NCBI RefSeq assembly: GCF_019969725.1
Contig: NZ_JAHXYW010000002.1
Span: 558,001 to 622,000, forward strand
Reading direction: 5' to 3'
Source of the DNA: Neobacillus bataviensis
GTDB lineage: Bacteria > Bacillota > Bacilli > Bacillales_B > DSM-18226
Length of the DNA: 64,000 nt
In this document: one piece after another, positions 54,847 through 63,900 of the stretch
Numbering within the stretch: position 1 is the first letter of the stretch
How the letters are laid out: every line of letters begins with the position of its first letter
Notes under the pieces: model-generated
What the model saw: only the letters and a program-made list of their open reading frames with translations
The model's database searches: none
What the model was told of the DNA's origin: nothing
Made by a program: the position numbers and the translations under genes

Positions 54847-55452
54847 ATGGGCACCAAAGAAAGACGAAAACGTGAAATTGAGGAGATGAGGCTCGAGATC
54901 ATTGAAGCGGCGGTCCAGTTGTTTCTTACAGACGGGTATGAAAATGTATCGATGAGAAAAATCGCCCAGCAAATCGATTATTCAGCAACAGCTATTTATA
55001 AATATTTTGCCAACAAAGAGGAAATTTTGATTCATTTATTAAAACACGGCTATGCCATCTTTCTCACATACTTAAAAGAAGGTGTAGCTAATTGTAAATC
55101 TAGTGATCCTGGGGAAAGATTGAAAGCGTCGTTATATGCCTATATCGATTTTGGATTAAAGCATCCTGAATATTACCGGTTAATCTTCATCGAAAATCTG
55201 CATCAGCTTCAAAAGGTGATGACAGAAGAAGATGACCGGGTAAGAGGGTTTGTATTACTAACCGAAATGGTAATGGCTGCAATGAATGAAGGAGTGCTTA
55301 AGAAACACGATGCACATATGGCTGCACAGTCATTATGGGCGTCACTTCATGGCATTACAAGTCTTTTAATAACCTTCCCGGACTTTCATTGGCATGAAAA
55401 AGAAGGATTTATTGATTTTCAGGTCAATTCGATGATCAAGGGATTAACGTAA
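54847..55452 (+). CDS. TetR/AcrR-family transcriptional regulator
   Basis: A 201-residue TetR regulator with the N-terminal helix-turn-helix VSMRKIAQQIDYSATAIYKYF and a C-terminal ligand domain of the TetR_C_33-like sort. An in-frame TTG (54829) lies within the ribosome binding site region; ATG 54847 is preferred. It is cotranscribed with the DUF2306 membrane gene 14 bp downstream, which is its likely target. Confidence 0.9.
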   Translation: MGTKERRKREIEEMRLEIIEAAVQLFLTDGYENVSMRKIAQQIDYSATAIYKYFANKEEILIHLLKHGYAIFLTYLKEGVANCKSSDPGERLKASLYAYIDFGLKHPEYYRLIFIENLHQLQKVMTEEDDRVRGFVLLTEMVMAAMNEGVLKKHDAHMAAQSLWASLHGITSLLITFPDFHWHEKEGFIDFQVNSMIKGLT

Positions 55453-55466
55453 GGAGGAAGAGGCAG

Positions 55467-56126
55467 ATGGCAAACCCCAAAATAAATTGGAAAGTTTGGT
55501 TAAGTTATTTTGTTGTCTTTGGTTTCATTGGATATATTTTAGTGATGTATGGTTTGAATGATCCGCACAAGGCTGGAATTGTTTCCGGAAAGTTAGAAAA
55601 TCCTCATTTCCATTATGATACATGGAAAGTCTTATTTTTCTTTCATATTACAACAGGATCGATTGCTCTAATTCTCGGGCCATTTCAGTTATTAAAGGCA
55701 AGCCGGAAAAATATAAAAATACATCGCACTCTTGGAAAAATATATGCAACGTCTATTCTTCTAAGCGTTCCTGCAGGAATTTACCTTGCGTTTTATGCAA
55801 CAGGCGGGATCGGTGCAACAATTGGATTTCTCATTCTTGATGCAGTGTGGTTTTTAACCACGTTCATGGGACTTAAAAGAATACGGGAACGAAAGATTCA
55901 AAGCCACCTAGAATGGATGCTTCGGAGTTATGCCATTACACTTGTCTTTGTCACCTTCCGTTTCCTTGTGCCAATCTTCATGTTTATTCTCCATCTAGGA
56001 TTCGCCATTAGTTTTCCACTTGCAGTCATTGTTGGGATCATCATTAATCTATTTTTGAGTGAACGATATCTAAAAAAGATCCGTAAAGGAAACATAAAAA
56101 CTAGTCCCATTATCATCAAGGGATAA
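55467..56126 (+). CDS. DUF2306 membrane protein
   Basis: A 219-residue protein with about six or seven transmembrane helices. Conserved histidines typical of DUF2306 are present: HITTGSIALILGPFQLL, KIHRTLGKIYATSIL and RKIQSHLEWMLRSYAITLVF, which may bind haem or metal. Function is unknown. AAGGAGGAAGAGG precedes the ATG; it forms an operon with the TetR gene. Confidence 0.88.
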   Translation: MANPKINWKVWLSYFVVFGFIGYILVMYGLNDPHKAGIVSGKLENPHFHYDTWKVLFFFHITTGSIALILGPFQLLKASRKNIKIHRTLGKIYATSILLSVPAGIYLAFYATGGIGATIGFLILDAVWFLTTFMGLKRIRERKIQSHLEWMLRSYAITLVFVTFRFLVPIFMFILHLGFAISFPLAVIVGIIINLFLSERYLKKIRKGNIKTSPIIIKG

Positions 56127-56138
56127 AGAATTTTTCGA

Positions 56139-56275
56139 TTCACTGATAAATAGGTTAAATTCGCTGATAAACTCCTCGAATTCGCTGATAAATCATATAA
56201 ATTCGCTGATAAAATTTGATTCGCAAATAAAACCAGAGTTTTCGCAAATAAAACCTATAAATTCGCAAATAAACT
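56139..56275 (+). repeat. 21-bp periodic array (TTCGCTGATAAA / TTCGCAAATAAA)
   Basis: Seven units begin at 56139, 56160, 56181, 56202, 56220, 56241 and 56262: spacing 21 bp except for one 18-bp step where the unit changes from TTCGCTGATAAA to TTCGCAAATAAA. The latter type is the same as in the array at 40161-40275. Confidence 0.85.
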
Positions 56276-56417
56276 GTAATTAAACTTGATTATTAATCGT
56301 TTTTGGCCCGAAAATTGATTATTTTTTGTAATAAATAATAAAAATTTTGATATTCGAATACTACTGCTCTGAAGTGAATATCAAATAATAGATTAGGTCA
56401 TAAAAAGGGAGAAAAGG

Positions 56418-56756
56418 ATGGAGGCATTAAAAGATATTAATCTTGGTATTCGATTCCTTTTAGAAATTATGGTGCTTGTGATATTAGGCTATTGGGGATT
56501 TCATGTTTCACAAGGAACAATAATCAAAATCCTCCTTGGTTTTGGAACACCTTTACTTGCAGCAGTCATATGGGGAATGTTTGGGGCACCGAAGGCACCA
56601 TTCACACTAAGTGGGTTCTCGTTTTTAGTATTAGAGATTATCATTTTTGGATTACCAGCAGTCGCTTTGTTTTTTGCTGAAAAACAAACGTTAGCTTTCA
56701 TTTATGGTTTGATTGTAGTTGTAAATCTAGTTTTAATGAAAATTTGGCACCAATAA
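56418..56756 (+). CDS. yrdB: YrdB-family membrane protein
   Basis: A 112-residue protein with four transmembrane helices, matching the YrdB (DUF2568) family: DINLGIRFLLEIMVLVILGYWGF at the start and IWGMFGAPKAPFTL in the middle. Function is unknown. AAAGGGAGAAAAGG precedes the ATG. Confidence 0.88.
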   Translation: MEALKDINLGIRFLLEIMVLVILGYWGFHVSQGTIIKILLGFGTPLLAAVIWGMFGAPKAPFTLSGFSFLVLEIIIFGLPAVALFFAEKQTLAFIYGLIVVVNLVLMKIWHQ

Positions 56757-56795
56757 AAAAACAGCCTGCACCTAAATAGGTGTCAGGCTGTTTTC
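56755..56795. terminator. Bidirectional terminator between yrdB and the YbdD gene
   Basis: ACAGCCTG (56761-56768) pairs with CAGGCTGT (56784-56791), with an inner ACCT/AGGT and A/T runs on both flanks. Confidence 0.92.
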
Positions 56796-56798
56796 GCT

Positions 56799-57002
56799 TT
56801 AACAGCATCTTGATACTTTTCCGCCCTTTGCGTTGTAACGGGCTTCCTGTGCCTCACAGAAAAATTCTTTTCGTGATTTTATGGACTCACCAGGGTGATG
56901 CAATTCCATATGCTTAACGTAGGTTTCATAGCTGGGAACACCAACTAGCAGACTAATAAATTGCTTTCTGAAGGAGTTAAGTTCCTTTAATTTATTAAGC
57001 AT
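56799..57002 (-). CDS. YbdD/YjiX-family CstA partner protein
   Basis: A 67-residue protein of the YbdD/YjiX (DUF466) family, recognised by VPSYETYVKHMELHHPGE and the C-terminal SRCC. In E. coli such small proteins are encoded next to CstA/BtsT-type pyruvate transporters and are needed for transport. The start ATG at 57002 overlaps the cstA stop by 8 nt and uses GGAG in the cstA tail; the longer frame to 57035 lies inside cstA and is not favoured. Confidence 0.87.
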   Translation of the reverse strand: MLNKLKELNSFRKQFISLLVGVPSYETYVKHMELHHPGESIKSRKEFFCEAQEARYNAKGGKVSRCC

Positions 57003-59070
57003 ATTTTTGGAAATCTCCTTTGTCACGAGGCACATATGGCGATTCGTGCAGCGGTAATTTGTGGTTAAAGATTACTTTAAACCAAATACGAATTGCTGAG
57101 ATTAATACAACAATGACAACTGCCATGAATATTCCTGTAAGGGTGGCATCAACATAATCATTAATTAAAACTTGTTTCATTTGCACAGCAGTCGTTGCTG
57201 GAGCAAGTACCTTGCCGCCATCATATGCCTCTTTAAAAATTTTCGCATGTGACAAGAAGCCGATTTTTGGATTGTCATGGAATAATTTTTGCCATCCTGC
57301 TGTCAACGTGACGATTAGCAGCCAGGTTGTTGGCAGTAAAGTAACCCACACATATGCTTTTTTGCCCATCTTATAAAGAATAGTTGTACCGAGAAGAAGG
57401 GCAATAGCTGCCAGCATTTGATTGGCAATACCGAATAACGGCCAAAGAGTATTGATTCCGCCGAGCGGGTCAATGACACCTTGATACAAGAAGTAACCCC
57501 AGAAGAGAACGCATAGCGCCGTGGCAATTATGTTTGGAATGAGCGCTTCAGTTTTGGCAAATGGTTTATAAGCAGATCCAATCAAGTCCTGAATCATAAA
57601 GCGTCCAACACGAGTTCCCGCATCAATAGTTGTTAAGATGAATAACGCTTCAAAAAGGATGGCGAAATGGTACCAAAACGCCATTAAGGCCTTTCCGCCA
57701 ATTACTTTTGAGAAAATAACAGCCATCCCAATCGCAAGTGTTGGTGCACCGCCAGTTCTAGAGAGGATGGTTTGTTCTCCAACATTGCTGGCGATTGTTT
57801 TTAAATCATCAGGAGTGACCGTAAAACCCCAGCTTGATACGGTAGTGGCAGCTTGAACAACATCTGTCCCAATTAAGGCAGCTGGACTGTTTATTGCAAA
57901 ATAAACCCCAGGATGGAGCACACATGCTGCAATCATCGCCATGACGGCTACAAACGATTCAGTCAGCATGGCACCATAGCCAATCGGGCGGGCATGTGAT
58001 TCCCTTTCAATCATTTTTGGCGTAGTACCGGAAGAGACCAGTGCATGGAATCCAGAAACAGATCCACAGGCAATAGTAATAAATAAGAAAGGAAAAAGGT
58101 TTCCAGCAAACACCGGGCCTGTTCCATCAATAAACTTTGTAACGCCAGACATTTCAAGGTTTGGGGCAACAATAATAATGCCCAAGGCAAGTGCAAGGAT
58201 AGTCCCAACCTTTAAAAAAGTACTTAGATAATCACGAGGAGCGAGCAGCAGCCAAACAGGTAAGACGGATGCCACAAATCCATAGATAATCATCATGATG
58301 GCAATCGTTTCACCTTTAAAGGTAAACATCGCTGCAAGTGTTGGATTTTCAGCAACTGTTTGCCCAAAGAATAAAGAAAGGAGCAAAAGCACAATACCAA
58401 TCACTGATGCCTCACCCACACGGCCTGGGCGAATAAAGCGCATATAAATACCCATAAAAATGGCAATCGGAATCGTTGCGGCGATCGTGAACATTCCCCA
58501 TGGACTGCCTACAAGCGCTTTCACAACTACCAATGCTAAAACGGCTAATAAAATAATCATAATGCCTAAAATACCAATCATGGAAACAATGCCTGTAAAT
58601 TTACCCATCTCATCCTTGATCATTTCACCAAGAGATTTACCGTTTCGGCGTATGGATCCAAACAGAATAATAAAGTCCTGAACAGCTCCTGCTAATACAA
58701 CACCGACAACAATCCAAAGGGTTCCGGGCAAATAGCCCATTTGAGCTGCTAAGATTGGACCTACTAATGGACCGGCACCGGCAATTGCTGCGAAGTGGTG
58801 TCCAAATAGCACCCATTTGTTGGTGGGAACATAGTCTTTACCATCGTTATGTATTTCTGCTGGTGTCTTCCTTGAATCATCAAGCTGGAAAACCTTTTGG
58901 GCAATAAACTTGCTGTAAAAACGGTAAGCAATCGCATAGACGCAGACAGCAGCTGTTAACAGCCAAATGGCATTGATGCTTTCGCCATTATTTAAGGCCA
59001 TCACTGCAAATCCTGCCGCACCCAAGGCTGCAATTACACCCCAGATTAAAATGGATTTTATTGCTTTCAA
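56995..59070 (-). CDS. cstA: CstA-family carbon-starvation/pyruvate transporter
   Basis: A ~691-residue membrane protein with about 16-18 helices of the CstA family: FGHHFAAIAGAGPLVGPILAAQ near residue 90, SGTTPKMIERESHARPIGYG and TTIDAGTRVGRFMIQDL. CstA/BtsT proteins import pyruvate (and possibly peptides) when preferred carbon is scarce. The frame opens at GTG 59082, but AGGTGG is better placed for TTG 59070. The YbdD partner gene follows with overlap. Confidence 0.93.
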   Translation of the reverse strand: MKAIKSILIWGVIAALGAAGFAVMALNNGESINAIWLLTAAVCVYAIAYRFYSKFIAQKVFQLDDSRKTPAEIHNDGKDYVPTNKWVLFGHHFAAIAGAGPLVGPILAAQMGYLPGTLWIVVGVVLAGAVQDFIILFGSIRRNGKSLGEMIKDEMGKFTGIVSMIGILGIMIILLAVLALVVVKALVGSPWGMFTIAATIPIAIFMGIYMRFIRPGRVGEASVIGIVLLLLSLFFGQTVAENPTLAAMFTFKGETIAIMMIIYGFVASVLPVWLLLAPRDYLSTFLKVGTILALALGIIIVAPNLEMSGVTKFIDGTGPVFAGNLFPFLFITIACGSVSGFHALVSSGTTPKMIERESHARPIGYGAMLTESFVAVMAMIAACVLHPGVYFAINSPAALIGTDVVQAATTVSSWGFTVTPDDLKTIASNVGEQTILSRTGGAPTLAIGMAVIFSKVIGGKALMAFWYHFAILFEALFILTTIDAGTRVGRFMIQDLIGSAYKPFAKTEALIPNIIATALCVLFWGYFLYQGVIDPLGGINTLWPLFGIANQMLAAIALLLGTTILYKMGKKAYVWVTLLPTTWLLIVTLTAGWQKLFHDNPKIGFLSHAKIFKEAYDGGKVLAPATTAVQMKQVLINDYVDATLTGIFMAVVIVVLISAIRIWFKVIFNHKLPLHESPYVPRDKGDFQKYA

Positions 59071-59249
59071 ACATATCGCCACCTTTTGCTAAAATATGAC
59101 AATAGTATAATTTATTTTTTCGAAAATTTAAATAATTATTTTCTCCTAAATTAAACATTTTGGTGAATCTTTAAATCAAAGATAATTGCTTCAAATCTTT
59201 GTTTTGATTAAACTAAGAAACAAATGTTGAAATATGTGGTGAAAAATTA

Positions 59250-60011
59250 ATGGAAAAACAAGTTGAACAAACCTATGACATTATGGAGGTCTGCCTGCTA
59301 GCTGGAAAAGTCATGCTTCAAAGCGGCGGGGAAACGTATCGTGTTGAGGATACGATGATGCGGATTGCCGCCTCCTTTGGCATTGAAAAAACACATAGTT
59401 ATGTTACTCCGACCGGTATCATTTTTTCTGCTGAAGGAGCGGAGCCAACAAAGACTAAGCTAATCAGGATTTCCGAACGGTCCACTGATTTGAAGAAGGT
59501 CGCTATGGTAAACAGCGTTTCGCGAAGAATTAGCAGCGGCGAATTAAAACTTGAAGAAGCATTAGATCAATTAAAAGAAATTGACTCCTTAAATCTTACT
59601 TTTCCTTTTATGGTGCAAGTGGCTGCTGCATCTTTGGCAAGCGGCTGTTTTATGATTATGTTTAATGGGGGCTGGAATGATTTTATCCCCTCGCTCATTT
59701 CTGGTGGGATTGGCTATCTTAGTTTTATTTATTTTCACCGGTTCGTCCCAATTAAGTTTTTCTCGGAATTTTTAGCTTCGTTCATAATTGGGTTGATGTC
59801 TTTTATTTTTGTGAAAATTGGTATTGGCCACCAATTGGATAAAATCATTATCGGTTCGGTCATGACCTTAGTTCCGGGGCTTTTAGTAACGAATGCAATC
59901 AGGGATTTAATGGCAGGACATTTAGTTTCCGGACTGTCAAAAGGGGCAGAAGCATTTTTGACTGCCTTTGCCATCGGTGCAGGAATTGCAGTAGTCCTAT
60001 CATTTTTGTAA
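59250..60011 (+). CDS. ThrE-type exporter subunit (YjjP-like)
   Basis: A 253-residue membrane protein with the N-terminal soluble region of the threonine/serine exporter family (EVCLLAGKVMLQSGGETYRVEDTM, TPTGIIFS) and five helices. It forms a two-component ThrE exporter with the next gene, matching the split YjjP/YjjB arrangement. Substrate (Thr/Ser or a dicarboxylate) is inferred from the family. Confidence 0.9.
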   Translation: MEKQVEQTYDIMEVCLLAGKVMLQSGGETYRVEDTMMRIAASFGIEKTHSYVTPTGIIFSAEGAEPTKTKLIRISERSTDLKKVAMVNSVSRRISSGELKLEEALDQLKEIDSLNLTFPFMVQVAAASLASGCFMIMFNGGWNDFIPSLISGGIGYLSFIYFHRFVPIKFFSEFLASFIIGLMSFIFVKIGIGHQLDKIIIGSVMTLVPGLLVTNAIRDLMAGHLVSGLSKGAEAFLTAFAIGAGIAVVLSFL

Positions 60012-60023
60012 GGGTGGATAAAA

Positions 60024-60470
60024 TTGGCTATACTAGCACAGTTAATCACGAGCTTTATTGCAACAGGTGCATTTGGCATAATTTTTAATGCACCAAAAGA
60101 ATCTTTAGTAAAATGTGGACTTATAGGTAGTGGCGGCTGGCTCATTTACTATCTTCTCGAGGATTTTTCAGGTGATGCCGTTTTTGCTACTTTGACCGCG
60201 ACTGTTTTTGTGGCTGTCATTAGTCAGGAGCTGGCAAAGTTTTATAAAATGCCTGTCATCATTTTTAGTGTAGCTGGGATTATTCCTTTAGTGCCTGGCG
60301 GTCTAGCATATGATGCAATGAGGAATTTTGTTGAGAACGATTATAATTCTGCTTTAGGCTCTGCTGCAAAAGTACTTATGCTTGCCGGATCGATTGCCTT
60401 CGGTTTAGTTTTTTCTGAAGTAATTAACCAGTTATTAAAAAAGTTTCATCTAAATAAAACACGAACTTAA
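60024..60470 (+). CDS. ThrE-type exporter subunit (YjjB-like)
   Basis: A 148-residue membrane protein with about five helices (FNAPKESLVKCGLIGSGGWL, and PLVPGGLAYDAM) corresponding to the C-terminal half of ThrE. It starts at TTG, 12 bp after the partner gene, after AAGGGTGG. Confidence 0.9.
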   Translation: MAILAQLITSFIATGAFGIIFNAPKESLVKCGLIGSGGWLIYYLLEDFSGDAVFATLTATVFVAVISQELAKFYKMPVIIFSVAGIIPLVPGGLAYDAMRNFVENDYNSALGSAAKVLMLAGSIAFGLVFSEVINQLLKKFHLNKTRT

Positions 60471-60515
60471 TAAAAATGCTCTTTTGCTTGTTCTGCAAAA
60501 GAGCATTTTTATTAA
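60467..60515. terminator. Long bidirectional terminator
   Basis: A 21-bp perfect stem: arms 60467-60487 and 60495-60515 (core ATGCTCTTTTGC / GCAAAAGAGCAT) with a 7-nt loop. Confidence 0.93.
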
Positions 60516-60659
60516 GGAAAACTTAAGGTAATCCGATTAATATGTAATTGGAAATGATTTTCCTTTATCGTTTAGAGATTTTTTGGTATGGTAAATAAAT
60601 AGTATATTACTAGTATGAATTTTCAGCCAAGTCAATAACAAGGATGGAATTAATCGGAT

Positions 60660-61406
60660 ATGAAAAAAATGTTGATTATCGGTATTATTTTATTAATAAC
60701 CTTTTTTAGCGCCAAAAGTATTTTGGCGGTGAAGTCGAGCGAGGCTTTACCAGAATTTAAGGCTGTTAATACTCCATTGATTACGAGAGAGGTAGCTTTA
60801 CAGAAAGAAAGCCCTATTTTACCTGATAGTAAACTATTAGATATACCCTTGTTAAATCAAATGGATAAACCGCTGTTATATAATGGGTGCGAGGTTACTA
60901 GCCTAGCGATGATTTTGAATTACAATGGGGTAAAAGTGACGAAAAACGAATTGGCGAAAAATATTAAAACGGTTCCGTTAACCTACAGTAATGGCAAGAA
61001 GGGAAATCCAAATGCTGGGTTTGTTGGAGATATGGCACACGGTCCTGGTTTAGGTGTTTATAATGGTCCTGTATATGAGCTGGCGCAGAAATATGCAGGT
61101 GATAAAGCAGTCAATTTAACTGGCAGTCCGTTTACGGATTTATTAAAGAAGGTAAGCCAGGGTCATCCAGTTTGGATTATTACTACAACTAGCTTCGCTC
61201 CCGTTTCTGTCTTTCAAACATGGGATACCCCACAAGGAAAAATCGACATTACCTTCAGTGAACACAGCGTCGTTATCACAGGCTACGATGAAAATTATAT
61301 CTATATTAACGATCCATATGGAACCAAAAATAAAAAATTGGATCGAGACAATTTCATTAAAGCTTGGGAGCAAATGGGAAAACAAGCAATTATTATAGAA
61401 AACTAA
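60660..61406 (+). CDS. Exported C39-family peptidase
   Basis: A 248-residue protein with an N-terminal signal peptide or anchor (MKKMLIIGIILLITFFSA) and a C39_2 papain-like domain. Catalytic Cys lies in LYNGCEVTSLAMIL, His in SEHSVVITGYD and Asp/Asn in YINDPYG. The YvpB-like group is extracellular; targets are unknown, possibly surface proteins or peptidoglycan-linked peptides. No strong ribosome binding site is seen close to the ATG. Confidence 0.85.
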   Translation: MKKMLIIGIILLITFFSAKSILAVKSSEALPEFKAVNTPLITREVALQKESPILPDSKLLDIPLLNQMDKPLLYNGCEVTSLAMILNYNGVKVTKNELAKNIKTVPLTYSNGKKGNPNAGFVGDMAHGPGLGVYNGPVYELAQKYAGDKAVNLTGSPFTDLLKKVSQGHPVWIITTTSFAPVSVFQTWDTPQGKIDITFSEHSVVITGYDENYIYINDPYGTKNKKLDRDNFIKAWEQMGKQAIIIEN

Positions 61407-61411
61407 AGTGC

Positions 61412-61442
61412 ATGACCTGATTGGAAAATCAGGTCATTTTTT
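61412..61442 (+). terminator. Terminator of the C39 peptidase gene
   Basis: ATGACCTGATT (61412-61422) pairs with AATCAGGTCAT (61427-61437), followed by six T. Confidence 0.9.
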
Positions 61443-61457
61443 CTTGCAAAATTGGAC

Positions 61458-61485
61458 GAAGGCAGAGGAAATTTCCTCTGCCTTC
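61458..61485. other. 28-bp perfect palindrome
   Basis: The left arm GAAGGCAGAGGAAA meets its exact inverse TTTCCTCTGCCTTC with no spacer, 16 bp after the previous terminator. It could be a second terminator (TTCTTAGC follows weakly) or a protein-binding site. Confidence 0.6.
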
Positions 61486-61590
61486 TTAGCTTTTGATTCA
61501 AATTTTATTGAATCCTATTGTAACTTGTGAATGGTTGTGTTTTTCCAAATCAGCCATCGCAAGGTAAAAATTTATATATAATAGTTGTTT

Positions 61591-61712
61591 ATAAAAAACA
61601 AGCTTGCCGCGGTTATTCTTCCACCCGATGGTTTATACCTAAACGACGTAAGCCCTACCTCTCTTACATCCTAACGGCTCCGAGGCCGATCCAGTGTGAA
61701 TAAGTTTTTTAT
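61591..61712. other. Structured 122-bp element with terminal inverted repeats
   Basis: ATAAAAAAC (61591-61599) and GTTTTTTAT (61704-61712) are exact inverses that bracket a GC-richer block. Inside, TTATTC (61613-61618) can pair with GAATAA (61698-61703), and hairpins CGGC-TCCGAG-GCCG, GTAAG...CTTAC and GGTTTATACC can form. Either strand would end in a T run. It does not match any riboswitch or small RNA that I recognise. From 61713 to 62094 no further gene is seen, only an AGGAGG-preceded start that hits a stop at once (about 61841-61857). Confidence 0.45.
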
Positions 61713-62094
61713 TTTAAAACATAAGCAGAATGCCAGAAAAATTCTTACATTGCGTTTTTTTTTCTATTACAAGTTACTAATTGTTAAGCACGAAATTATA
61801 TTATATATTCTTTATGTTGTTTTGTCAAATTATTATTTTTAGGAGGATTTGTATGTGAGTATGAAGTACCAACTTATTTTGGACTAATCTGTGCAAAATC
61901 TTAGGATGAACTTCAAAAAGTGGATTGCAGCCTAAGGAGGTACTTGACGAAGGAATTAAAACTTGTATTCCATTAAATCATTTTTTTTAATTCTCCGCCT
62001 CTAATTAACTGTATGATAAAATTAGAAAAATAAGGTTTAGGAGAAATTTTATGGATATTATAAAAGTTGTGTTAAGCACTAGGGGAGTGGGGCA

Positions 62095-63126
62095 TTGATG
62101 ATATTTTTTCGGAAATTATTTTTAACGGCGTCCCGGTACCGCTACAGAACGGTGTTGTTGTTTACAATCTTATATATTGTTATAAATGCCGAAATTATGA
62201 GGATTCTCGAGCCAAAGACCTTTGAAAATACCTTCCATGCCGTATGGTGGATTTTAACGACTATGACAACGGTAGGCTATGGGGATGTTTTTCCTACGAC
62301 ACCGCTTGGAAGAATTTGGGCTATGCTCATTGTTTATACACTGGGGATTGGAGTGTTTGGTACGGTGATTGGCATGATTGTCGATGGTGTTTCCCAGTAT
62401 AAACGGATGAAGGAGGAAGGGAAAATGACTTTTAGAGGAGAAAATCATTTTGTTATTGTCGGCTGGACGGCTAAAAGTAAGAATACCATAAAGGAATTGT
62501 TTATAGCAGAACCTAAAACTGAAATTGTTCTGATAGATGAATTAGAGAAGACCCCTTATGAACATGAAAGGTTTCTTTATATTCAAGGGAGTCCGACTGA
62601 TGAAGACATTTTGAGGAAAGCAAAGATTGAAAAAGCAAAAGCGGTTCTGTTGTTTGCTCCAGATGGTATCGACAATCCGGATCTGGCGGATGGAAAAACA
62701 CTTTTAGTAGCTTCCTCGATTGAACGATACGATGACGGCACGGAAAAAGAGATTTATACGATTGCTGAGATATTAAATGAAAAACATGTTGGTAATTTTA
62801 AGCATGTTAAAATTGATGAATTTATCCTTTCGCACGAATCTGTATCTAATCTAATGGCAAAATCTGCTCAGACGAAAGGAGCCAGCCACCTCTTCACGCA
62901 ATTATTAAGCCGCAAAGACGGTGAGGATGGAAGTGACCTATGGGAGGTTGAAGTTAACCCTGAATGGAAAACATATGGGGAGGCATATGAAAGTCTTAAG
63001 CAAAAAGGGGCGCAATTAATTGCAGATCGAAGCGATTTGAACATATTGAAAAAATGGCATGAACCAATTCCTCAGGAAGCAAGGTTATTTGTTATTTGCG
63101 ACAAGAAAACCTACCAGGCCATCTAA
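62095..63126 (+). CDS. Potassium channel protein with RCK (TrkA-N) domain
   Basis: A 343-residue two-TM potassium channel. The first helix is followed by the pore helix and selectivity filter TTMTTVGYGDVFP (near residue 62), the second helix, then a cytosolic RCK Rossmann domain (HFVIVGWTAKSKNTIKELF). It matches the YugO-type channels of bacilli, implicated in K+ efflux and biofilm electrical signalling. The TVGYGD filter is intact. Confidence 0.93.
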   Translation: MMIFFRKLFLTASRYRYRTVLLFTILYIVINAEIMRILEPKTFENTFHAVWWILTTMTTVGYGDVFPTTPLGRIWAMLIVYTLGIGVFGTVIGMIVDGVSQYKRMKEEGKMTFRGENHFVIVGWTAKSKNTIKELFIAEPKTEIVLIDELEKTPYEHERFLYIQGSPTDEDILRKAKIEKAKAVLLFAPDGIDNPDLADGKTLLVASSIERYDDGTEKEIYTIAEILNEKHVGNFKHVKIDEFILSHESVSNLMAKSAQTKGASHLFTQLLSRKDGEDGSDLWEVEVNPEWKTYGEAYESLKQKGAQLIADRSDLNILKKWHEPIPQEARLFVICDKKTYQAI

Positions 63127-63164
63127 AAAACTCCATTTTCTATAAGAATGAGTTAAGGGGGACT

Positions 63165-63440
63165 ATGAGGACAAAGTCCAGGGCAGAAAAGCAAATTCTG
63201 TACTCATGGTGCTTTCATGAGGACAAAAACCCCGGCAGAAGAGCAAAACCTGTCTTCATGAAGCGTTTATGAGGACAAAAACCTCGGCAGAAGAGCAAAA
63301 CCTGTCCTCATGAAGCGTTTATGAGGACAAAATCCCTGCAGAAAAGCAAAACCTGTCCTCATGAAGCGTTTATGAGGACAAAAACCTCGGCAGAAAAAGC
63401 AAATTCTGTCCTCATGGGGCCTTCATAAAAACAGCTCAAG
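63165..63440 (+). repeat. 51-52-bp tandem array with internal inverted repeats
   Basis: Five units start with ATGAGGACA at 63165, 63217, 63269, 63321 and 63372 (spacings 52, 52, 52, 51). Each unit ends in TGTCCTCAT or a near copy, so each can fold into an ATGAGGACA/TGTCCTCAT hairpin. A final TGTCCTCAT lies at about 63454. The array fills the gap between convergent genes. Confidence 0.9.
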
Positions 63441-63501
63441 AAAGGTGAACCTGATGTCCTCATAAAAAGCCTACATGCGAAAGCATGTAGGCATTTAGAA
63501 A

Positions 63502-63888
63502 CTAATAGGTTAAACAGCCAGCAATCACAACGCCGATTGAAATCGATAAAAACATAAGAAAAAGTCCGACTGCCTGGTTATCTTCCTCGATGCTTTGGTT
63601 GACATTAAATCGTGGTGTCAGCCATTCTGCCAGGTAAAAAACTATAATCTGCGCGAGAATGCCAATCGCTCCCCAAATTACCATGTCCATGAGGGAAATC
63701 GAATTGGCAGCGGTTGAATACAAAACGATTGCAAGACCAAGGAGACGGCCCCCTAGTACATAGCTCGCTGCTTTATTTCCTTTCGCCATTAAAGAAAATT
63801 CCTTTACTTTTGTTGTTACTTCCATAAGAAAAAGTCCCACTAGTAAAAGCCCAAGCGATACGGCCAAGTATAATAAGAAATTTGCCAT
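63502..63888 (-). CDS. DUF350 membrane protein
   Basis: A 128-residue protein with four transmembrane helices of the DUF350 (YjfL-like) family: LLVGLFLMEVTTKVKEFSLM, NKAASYVLGGRLLGLAIVLY. Function unknown; family members are found next to stress and phage-shock-type genes. AGGGGG lies before the ATG and overlaps the end of the upstream gene, so the two are cotranscribed. Confidence 0.88.
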   Translation of the reverse strand: MANFLLYLAVSLGLLLVGLFLMEVTTKVKEFSLMAKGNKAASYVLGGRLLGLAIVLYSTAANSISLMDMVIWGAIGILAQIIVFYLAEWLTPRFNVNQSIEEDNQAVGLFLMFLSISIGVVIAGCLTY

Positions 63889-63900
63889 TTACGTTCCCCC

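Noticed and set aside
61841..61891. Short ORF after AGGAGG upstream of the K+ channel gene
   Set aside because: The best-placed ATG is followed directly by TGA, and the overlapping GTG frame has only ten codons; it may be a relic but cannot be supported as a gene.
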